A stretch of DNA of 64,000 nt from Plecoglossus altivelis. Taxonomy: Eukaryota; Chordata; Actinopteri; Osmeriformes; Plecoglossidae. The position numbers and the translations under genes are program-made. This document shows, piece after piece, positions 57,051-64,000 of the stretch. The DNA lies in contig BROE01000016.1 in the NCBI GenBank assembly GCA_036571765.1, forward strand, positions 14,041,065 through 14,105,064, read 5' to 3'. Within the stretch, counting starts at the first letter, position 1. Each line of letters starts with the position of its first letter. The notes under the pieces were generated by a model, which made no database searches, was not told the DNA's origin, and saw only the letters and a program-made list of their open reading frames with translations.

Positions 57051-58230
57051 GCCAAGAAGAGCCAAGACACGTTTGAACACCTCGAAGCCCCTGTCAGATC
57101 GTTTGCCCGGGCAGGTAAGGTGACTGGCATCATGATTAATGAGGGACTGGGATGGCAAACCCTCGCTGAGGAGAAAAGTTCCGGAACGTTGTCAGAAGTT
57201 GGCGGCACAGCCGGGTGCTGTCTGTCTGCAGGCTGCGGTACACACACCAACAAACCACATGATAGTAATGCACGCATTTATATGCGGCCTGAGGTTGTTA
57301 TGGATTTTCAAGTGTTAGGCAACACTTAAGTTATCTTCGCGTATGTATTTCTCTAAATTTATATTCATCCACACAGTTTGCTTTCAAACCCTAGCCGACG
57401 GGCTGCACAGACACAGGTGAGATTTGGGAGAGCGGGTTAGTCTCAAATCAAACTGAATTAGCATCGCGGTTTGACATAACAAAAATGGAGAGGGTACTCA
57501 GTAGAAAAGCTCTTGTTACTTCCTGTTCTGCAGCCTGCAGTGTGAGGACATTTGTCCAGTAGACAACGTGAGCATGGATCTTACGGCCCTCATCAGCGTT
57601 TGTTTGTCTCGGTGACTGGGCGAGAACTCCATCAGACACTATTAATCTATCTCAGAGCACTAATGAAACCATCCCTGCCATTAACAATACTGCCATAATG
57701 ATGCTTCTCATGCCCTGTATGTCTGAGAAAGGAATCCGTCTAATAGAAAATGTTATCATGATCATGATCAGCATTGCAGTTCATTTAAATACAAGTGGCT
57801 CGTGGCATTATTCACAGACTGGTTGCTGATTACTGACCGATTAGATAGCAGCTGTTGTGTCCAGTGATTTAGGGACAGTCAAGAAAGGGCACAACACATT
57901 ATTACTCCCATATTTTCCCATCGCACCTTGACTCATGCGGTTGTCCTTGAGGAACTCCCAGCTCTTCATTTCCTAGTTTGGCAACGGATTATCCTGGACC
58001 CTCTCATCTTCGCCTGCGTTGTCGTTGACCCTGAGAGCAGCCAATCCCTCTGTTGTTCACGTGAGTGATGCCTGGTTAACAAGGTGGGCTGTGCGAATGA
58101 CATGAACCCTCCCCGATCGTCTCAGCGCAGCGAAACAACAGCGATCTCGTCCGTGAGCCATCGTACCGAACACGTTAGTCTGTTCGAAGTAAACATCCCT
58201 GACCCTGATAGCTCGTGTACAAAACATGCT

Positions 58231-58232
58231 GT

Positions 58233-58264
<32 letters not shown>

Positions 58265-58265
58265 T
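58231..58265 (+). repeat. GT microsatellite
   Basis: TGTGTGAG then (TG)13. Confidence 0.93.
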
Positions 58266-58757
58266 TAGACACAGTGACTGACAGGCTGTGACAAGGTGGG
58301 GATGGAGAGACAGGACCGAACGGAAGGAGCCGGAAGGAGCGTGTGGTCACTAGGTTTTAACAGCTCTAGTTTGACTCGCACAGTTTCTAATGCATACGCA
58401 TGCTCACAGTGTACAGTATGTCCACCTTATGTTTTGCTGATTAAGTCATACTTTGGAAAGATTAAATTTTTCTGTCTCTGTCTATGTCCCAGATGTCCAG
58501 CTTGTGTTTCTGCCGTAGCCAAGTTCCTGTGAATCAGTGTTTGGTGTTGGTAACCTGTCTGCCTACGATGGCTGATCTCCAGGGGTGAAAGGTGAACGTC
58601 AGCACTGGGCCTGGTGTTGTTATGCAGTATCCCCTGGATACGGCCATGCTGGTCAGTGGTTGGCTGTTGGACTGACTAAAAAGCTGTCCGCGTCACAGAT
58701 GTAAATGGTGGTCAAAGATCTTCCTCCCACGGCATCATGGGACTTTGAGTTGTGCTG

Positions 58758-58767
58758 CGGGGGGGAA

Positions 58768-58798
<31 letters not shown>
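58758..58798 (+). repeat. G homopolymer (31 bases) after a shorter G run
   Basis: A run of nine G, then AA, then 31 uninterrupted G (58768-58798). True length is uncertain. Confidence 0.85.
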
Positions 58799-58799
<1 letters not shown>

Positions 58800-59235
58800 A
58801 GGGAGAGCAAACAAGACTACCATAGCAGAGATTAGGAAAGCAGAGGTTAATCCAGAATTTGAACTTGAGCCAAGTGAGCTAGGAGAAGGTGTGGGCGACA
58901 GCAGCCTGGCTTGCAGACGGACCCATCGCTAGGTAGGAAATTCAATTAAAGCAGAGCAGGGTCTGGCTCACAGCTGTGCCAGAGCTGGCAGGAGGAATAT
59001 ATTTTCTGTGGTCTGTCTTTGCTGAAAGAGCAGGGAAACGATAGAGGGATGAGTTGTGAACACACTGATTCTCACTGAACTCCCACACAAACAGGATGAA
59101 CTGGAGCGAGCTGGACCGGTCGTCAGGTTCTGTGTGAGGTAACTGTTCCGTCTCTCTGAGTGGGAGGGAGCAGAATGTGTCCATGTTAAAAACACCTGCA
59201 GTCACATACTTTCTTCCCTGCCCCTCCAATGTCTC

Positions 59236-59312
59236 TCACCATCTCTCTCTCCCGTCCCCACTCTCTCTCCCGCCCTTTCTCTCTCCTGCCCTCTCTCTTG
59301 CTCTCTCTCTCT

Positions 59313-59342
<30 letters not shown>
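59236..59342 (+). repeat. CT then CA repeat
   Basis: CTCTCTCTCCCGCCC-type units three times, then (CA)13. Confidence 0.85.
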
Positions 59343-59343
<1 letters not shown>

Positions 59344-59632
59344 TGCTTACTCATGAATCCACTTGCGAGGTCTAAAGGGGGATGTCTATTGATTCCCAGT
59401 CCTTTGTTTACTCTTCAAGGTCAACTGTGCTGATCCAGCTGTCCGCTGGCTATCTCTTAGTGTGTGTGTGTGTGTGTGAGTGAGTGTCTGTGTGTTATGG
59501 TCCAATGGCAAGACTAGGGAAGCAGCGTGTGCTTCCTGTATCTTTCTACAGTACCAGACACCCCAGTGGAAAGAGTGCCTTCTCTCGCCTCAAAACGAAA
59601 AACATCCAATAACCAGCCGTAACCCTACGCTG

Positions 59633-59697
59633 CCCCCCACAACCCCCCCGCCCCCCCCAGCACCCCTCACCACCCTCATACACCCCCCCCCTCCTCA
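59633..59697 (+). repeat. C-rich tract
   Basis: CCCCCCCGCCCCCCCCAGC and CACCCCCCCCCTCC words. Confidence 0.75.
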
Positions 59698-60086
59698 GCT
59701 GACTAGATTCATAATTATAAATCTACACTGCCTTTATTGCCTTCACACAGACAGCTACCTCCGAAGCCAGACACCAAAACACAACTGGTTCCGGCTCGTT
59801 CTCCAACCATGAATCTCATAATAATAGCTGCTTCTGAACAGAGAATGTGGAGAGGATGGAGATCAGTATTTGAGTTCATGACTTGAGTGTATTGCTAATT
59901 GGAAATGTTTGCCAGAGCCTTGCAGAAATGTGATGGTTTGGCTCTGTGGATGTTGGTGTATCAGGGGTCTGGTTTGATGGTTCCCTGGGAGCCCAGCTCC
60001 AGTAATGGAATTAGAAGTGGTTACATCACCTTCGTATAGCACAGCTTTGAACTCTCAAGCTGTCCTGCAGCTTCTTCAGCCAATCA

Positions 60087-60235
60087 ACACACACACACGC
60101 ACATATGCGCACACACGCGCGCGCACACATGTACAAACCAACAAACATGCAAACAGAAAACACACATTCTGACACCCACACTCTTACAGATGGGCATACA
60201 GAGAACACACACTCATACACACTCACACACACACA
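60087..60235 (+). repeat. Interrupted CA/CG repeat
   Basis: ACACACACACGCACATATGC, GCGCGCGCACAC and later CACTCATACACACTCACACA. Confidence 0.8.
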
Positions 60236-60380
60236 TCAAACCTCTGTGCTCGCAGAGGCAGTGAGGCAGATGTCCGGAATGACCGTAGTGATGACCTCAC
60301 TCCAGTTCCTTCCTGGTCTCACAGCTAAACAGACCTCCATAGTAACTTTATTGGATTATCCAGGGGCTGACGTAGCGTAA

Positions 60381-60436
60381 CACACTCACACACACACACA
60401 CACACACGCGCGCACACACACACACGTACATACATG
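60381..60436 (+). repeat. CA/CG repeat at the edge of the duplicated block
   Basis: CACTCACACACACACACACA then CGCGCGCACACACACACAC. Confidence 0.9.
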
Positions 60437-60700
60437 GACTAAAGCCACTGGCAGGAGAACGCTCAAACGCTAGACCACCCGGCTCATGCATACTTCACTT
60501 CTGTCACCTTGGCATTGCCGTGGCGACAGCTCCTCCAAGGCAGGTATTGGTTAATGAGCCCTTTGTGATGCGTCTAGACGAGGGCGTTGGGGTGAAACGG
60601 CTCAGGGGCGGAGCCCTTGACCCGTGCTTCATTATCTGCTGTGTCTGAACGATGCGATGGGCGGCCAGCCGTGACGGACGCATCACAAACCCCGCCCCCC
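60425..60700 (+). repeat. Duplicated block, copy 1
   Basis: Nearly identical to 60901-61180, offset 476 bases. From the GGCTCATGCATACTTCACTT word at 60481 to the CGGACGCATCACAA word the two copies are identical by eye. At the left edge they differ by several small indels. Confidence 0.92.
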
Positions 60701-60781
60701 TCCCCCCCCCTCCCATACTCACGACTCACAACGAGCGGATTTAGCTCTGACGCGTTTGATGCAGATGACAAAACACAACAG

Positions 60782-60890
60782 AAGGGGTTATTAAGACGTT
60801 TTCGATGAAAATACATAAAGGGGTTAGTATGTCGTTTTAAGCATAAAATTCATAAGGGGTTAAGTATGACGTTTTTGAATGAAAAAACAT
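60782..60890 (+). repeat. 36-bp tandem repeat, 3 diverged copies
   Basis: AAGGGGTTA starts at 60782, 60818 and 60854. Each is followed by a GACGTTTT-like word and an A-rich segment ending ACAT or TCAT. Confidence 0.8.
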
Positions 60891-60900
60891 AAAACAACGT

Positions 60901-61180
60901 ACATACATGGACCTGACAGCCACGACAGGAAGAACGCTCAAACGACTAGACCACCCGGCTCATGCATACTTCACTTCTGTCACCTTGGCATTGCCGTGGC
61001 GACAGCTCCTCCAAGGCAGGTATTGGTTAATGAGCCCTTTGTGATGCGTCTAGACGAGGGCGTTGGGGTGAAACGGCTCAGGGGCGGAGCCCTTGACCCG
61101 TGCTTCATTATCTGCTGTGTCTGAACGATGCGATGGGCGGCCAGCCGTGACGGACGCATCACAACCCCGCCCCCTCCCCC
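60901..61180 (+). repeat. Duplicated block, copy 2
   Basis: Second copy of 60425-60700. It continues into a longer C-rich tract (61166-61198) and then unique DNA. Confidence 0.92.
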
Positions 61181-61354
61181 CCCTCCCCCCCCCTCCCCGG
61201 TCAGACTGTAAACACTGTCTCCGTGCCAACCGTTGCCCAGCGGTGGAGGAGACGCGGACGGACAGACAGGAAGAGCAGTGTCTCGTGGGCAATGATGTCA
61301 ACTTGAAACTTGGAAATGGGTTTCTGAACAAGGAGGGGGGACAAGAGAGTGCGC

Positions 61355-61500
61355 TTGGATAGGAGGAGGGAGGACAGGAAGGAAGGATGAGGAATGGAGG
61401 GGTGGTAGGGAAGAAAGAAGCCATGTGAGAGATGGATGGAGGGGGCGGGGAGAGGAGGGAGGAGAGGTGGAGGGGGAGAGGTGAAGGGGGTCTCTGAGGG
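61355..61500 (+). repeat. Purine-rich GGAGGGA tract
   Basis: AGGAGGGAGGACAGGAAGGA and GGGGAGAGGAGGGAGGAGAG words. Confidence 0.7.
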
Positions 61501-61677
61501 CAGGCAGGCGCTTGCTTCGGCCTGCTGTCCTTGGTGCCACAGCGTTCAGCCACTCAGCCAGTTAACAGAACAGCTCCTGTCTGAGAGACAGGCTCTGACT
61601 GCAGCACTCTCTCTCCACCTCTCCCTCCATCTCTCTATTTTTTTTTTCCTGCCGTGTCTTCTTCCTAACGTTGTGTA

Positions 61678-61679
<2 letters not shown>

Positions 61680-61715
<36 letters not shown>
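61680..61715 (+). repeat. (GT)18 microsatellite
   Basis: Pure GT repeat. Confidence 0.96.
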
Positions 61716-61720
<5 letters not shown>

Positions 61721-61849
61721 AGGAAGAGAGAGATAGAAAGAGACTATTTAATTGGCAGAGCGATGGTGCAGAGTGGAGTGCTGCCATCTGTTCCAATCAG
61801 CCAGAAGTGTGGGCTGGAGAGATCCTCAAGTGGTCTCTCCCTCACCCTC

Positions 61850-62005
61850 ACTGTCTCCCACTCTTTCCCTCTCCCTCTCTCTCTCCTGCCCTCCCTCTCT
61901 CTCCCTTTCTCTCTATACCTCGCTCTCTCCCTCCCTCCTTCGTTGCCTCCATCTCTCCCTCACTCTCTCCCTCTTTCTTCCTCTCTCCTTCGTTGCCTCT
62001 CTCTC

Positions 62006-62049
<44 letters not shown>

Positions 62050-62082
62050 TCTCTCTCACCCTATCTCTCTCTCTCTCTCTGA
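61850..62082 (+). repeat. CT repeat
   Basis: CTCCCTCTCT words, CCTTCGTTGCCTC twice (61937 and 61988), then (CT)n. Confidence 0.93.
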
Positions 62083-62395
62083 CCCCACAACCCCCTACTG
62101 GGTTTCAAGGGACCTTGAAGGACGCTGGACCCAGATAGAAGGTCAACATCTCTCCGCTTGATCAAGCAGGCTAAGAGGGGATGTGGAACACTTTGATGTT
62201 GACTCTGGGGACTTGGGTTCAAGCCACAGCGACTGACATGGCATCTTCTGGGGCCAGTGGGGGCCATCATGGGGCCAGTCAGCACAATGACAACATGGGT
62301 CTTTAACCTGATTGAGCTCACAGTAATACAACTATAATAACAAGGCTTTCTGCTGCTTGCTCTCTCTCTCTAGAATATGTCCTAGTTCCTCTAGA

Positions 62396-62572
62396 GACAG
62401 GGAGAGAGACAGAGAGTCACAGAGAGAGACAGAGACAGACAGAAAGAAAGAGACAGAGAGAGAGAGAGTGAGAGAGAGGCAGAGAGAGAGACAGAGACAC
62501 AGAAAGAGAGAAGTAGAGAGAAAGAGAGACAGAGAGAGAGAGCGAGAGACAGAGAGAGGCAGAGAGAGAGAG

Positions 62573-62611
<39 letters not shown>

Positions 62612-62845
62612 GAGAGAGAGAGAGAGAGAGAGAGACAAAGAGAGAGAGAGACAGAGAGAGAGAGAGACAGAGAGGGAGAGAGAGAGAGAGAGACAGAAAG
62701 GCATAGAGACAGAGAGAGAGAGGCAGAGAGAGAGACAGAGAGAAACAGAGAGAGAGAGAGAGAGAGAGAGATAGCAGCAGAGAGAGCAACAGAGAGAGCA
62801 GCAGAGAGAGAGGCAGAGAGAGAAAGAGAGAGGGAGAGAGACACG
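62396..62845 (+). repeat. Long GA repeat
   Basis: 450 bases of GAGAGA with ACAGA, GGCAGA and AGCAGCAGA interruptions. It is the near complement of the CT tract 310 bases upstream. Confidence 0.95.
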
Positions 62846-63079
62846 AAGGAAAGACATGAGGGTGGGGGTAAAGATAGACAGACAAAATGAGACAGAAAAA
62901 AGACAGAGAAGCGGAGAGTGAGGGTGTTTGTGGCGTCCTACTGTGTGTTAAAGAGAACAGACCCAGATCCCAGGAAGAACCACATCACCACAGCTAGCAG
63001 GCTGCTACATTAGCATACTTACGTAAACGACAACAATTGGAGCTGTTGTTGGTACCTCCTCACACAATCTTCGTTCTAC

Positions 63080-63455
63080 TTATCTCTCTCTCTCCGCGCT
63101 CTCTCTCCCTCTCTCCGCTTCTACCTCTCCAAATTCTCCTTTTTTCCTTCCATCCCTCCACCCTCACCGTCTTCTCTCTTCACAACAAACTTTTCCTAAC
63201 ATGTTTCCTCTCTCGAAAACATTGCTCTTCTCCTCTCTGGATGAACTCCCTATGATCAACAGAGACTGTTTTATCTCTCTTTGTGGATCTTTTTGTCTCC
63301 CCCTCTCTTTCCCTCACTCTCTGTCTCACTCCCTCTGTTTCCCTCTTTCTCTCTCACTCTTTGTCTCCCTCTTTTATCACTCTCTCTCCCTCCCTCTCTC
63401 TCCCTCTCTCTCTCTTTCTCTCTTTCTCTCTCTCTCTGTCTGTCTCTCTCCCTCT
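63080..63455 (+). repeat. Imperfect CT repeat
   Basis: CTCTCTCCCTCTC words (63080-63130 and 63275-63455) flank 150 less repetitive bases. Confidence 0.85.
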
Positions 63456-64000
63456 CCGCCCGCTAGCTAGCATATCTTGCTAGCTTCTCTCTTACCTCCG
63501 TGTGACTCTACAGCAGTGTGCTGATCTCTGGGGAATGTCTTTGTTCCAGCAACCAGAACGACAGTTCTGCTGAGAACCTGAAGTGTGCCGGTACGAAGCA
63601 GAACCGCTTTACGACCAACATTCACTCCTCCCAAAAAGCTTTTCCTGCATGCGTACAGGATTTCCTCCGTTCTATTTCCACAAAAGGCCCACTTTTTTTT
63701 TCTTCCTCCCTTCACATAAAAAAAAGAATTGTTTTGGTCTCCAGAGAATAAATTACCCATTTTAGAGCACCAGAAGTTCTTCTCAGCCCCAGAACTGTGG
63801 GAGACATACACACAGAAGAGGACAAGCGTGTTGTTCTTCCAACAAGACTGGCTTAGAGTGCCCTTAACAACATCACGATCTCCTCTCTTGGTATGGAAAG
63901 CCAGTCTGGTGAAATGTGTGTTGTAGCTTTATCCTAGATTTCATCGGAGTCTATTGTTTTGCTTGGCGGAGCAAATCAGCGATTTCCAGTGCCGGAGGGG

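Larger units (their letters stand above)
44894..64000 (+). other. Intron after w11, at least 19.1 kb, 3' end outside window
   Basis: It begins with GTAGGT. No sequence that could encode the expected cytoplasmic continuation (QLLRE and QQMASRPFA) was found. Repeat-poor parts include 45180-45810, 46540-49300, 49760-50000, 50060-50990, 51480-52240, 52490-52790, 53340-54050, 54420-54750, 55690-56340, 56750-56990, 57060-58220, 58270-58740, 58800-59220, 59820-60060, 62090-62360, 62930-63060 and 63470-64000. No second gene is supported on either strand. Confidence 0.85.

Noticed and set aside
63518..63751. Candidate later ATRNL1 exon after CCAG at 63550
   Set aside because: The translation (SNQNDSSAENLK) does not resemble the attractin cytoplasmic tail, and no donor gives a fitting phase.
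44894..64000. A second gene nested in the last intron
   Set aside because: No frame on either strand shows splice-bounded conserved domains, and the longer frames all lie on simple repeats.
1..64000. Prokaryotic-type or viral system, toxin or mobile cassette
   Set aside because: Gene structure, base composition and repeats are vertebrate throughout. No polymerase, integrase, capsid or toxin-like frame was seen.

Overview
The window is vertebrate genomic DNA, almost certainly from a ray-finned fish. It has spliced exons with GT-AG borders, introns packed with (CA)n, (GA)n, (CT)n and (CTGT)n repeats, and two decayed copies of a short interspersed element of the kind common in teleosts. I see no prokaryotic operon, phage, CRISPR locus or other compact gene system. 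The species cannot be named from the sequence.

One protein-coding gene can be supported, on the + strand. It is the 3' half of an attractin-family gene and best fits attractin-like 1 (ATRNL1). Eleven consecutive coding exons (w1 to w11 here) lie between 1191 and 44893, and all their splice phases agree. Read together they give the end of the C-type lectin domain (w1), two cysteine-rich PSI-type modules (w2, w3), two laminin-type EGF modules (w4; w5+w6), a membrane-proximal N-glycosylated region (w7 to w10), the transmembrane helix (split between w10 and w11) and the first cytoplasmic residues (w11). Exons for the N-terminal half must lie upstream of base 1. Those for the rest of the cytoplasmic tail must lie beyond base 64000, because none was found in the 19.1 kb after w11.

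Layout: 1-1190 is upstream intron. 1191-7338 holds w1 to w4. 7339-28667 is three large introns with the small exons w5 and w6. 28668-30122 is a tight cluster of w7 to w9. 30123-44893 holds w10 and w11 with two large introns. 44894-64000 is intron only. Introns are dominated by simple repeats and minisatellites: a 37-bp array at 4280, a 10-bp array at 7711, a 20/60-bp array at 10561, a 13-bp array at 32353, a 21-bp array at 45825, a 16-bp array at 54105 and a 19-bp array at 56515. A few repeat-free islands remain that could be regulatory, including a CpG-rich block at 49310-49760 and several CTCF-like sites.

Most notable points: (1) exon w7 is present twice, 241-243 bp apart, and the upstream copy carries two single-base insertions, so it is either an assembly artefact or a dead duplicate. 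(2) The functional w7 acceptor sits directly on a (TG)n/(CG)n tract instead of a normal polypyrimidine tract, and skipping w7 would join w6 to w8 with an immediate TAG stop, giving a membrane-free ectodomain. (3) A roughly 280-bp block is repeated at 60.4 and 60.9 kb with the same edge-noise pattern. I found no undescribed multi-gene system.
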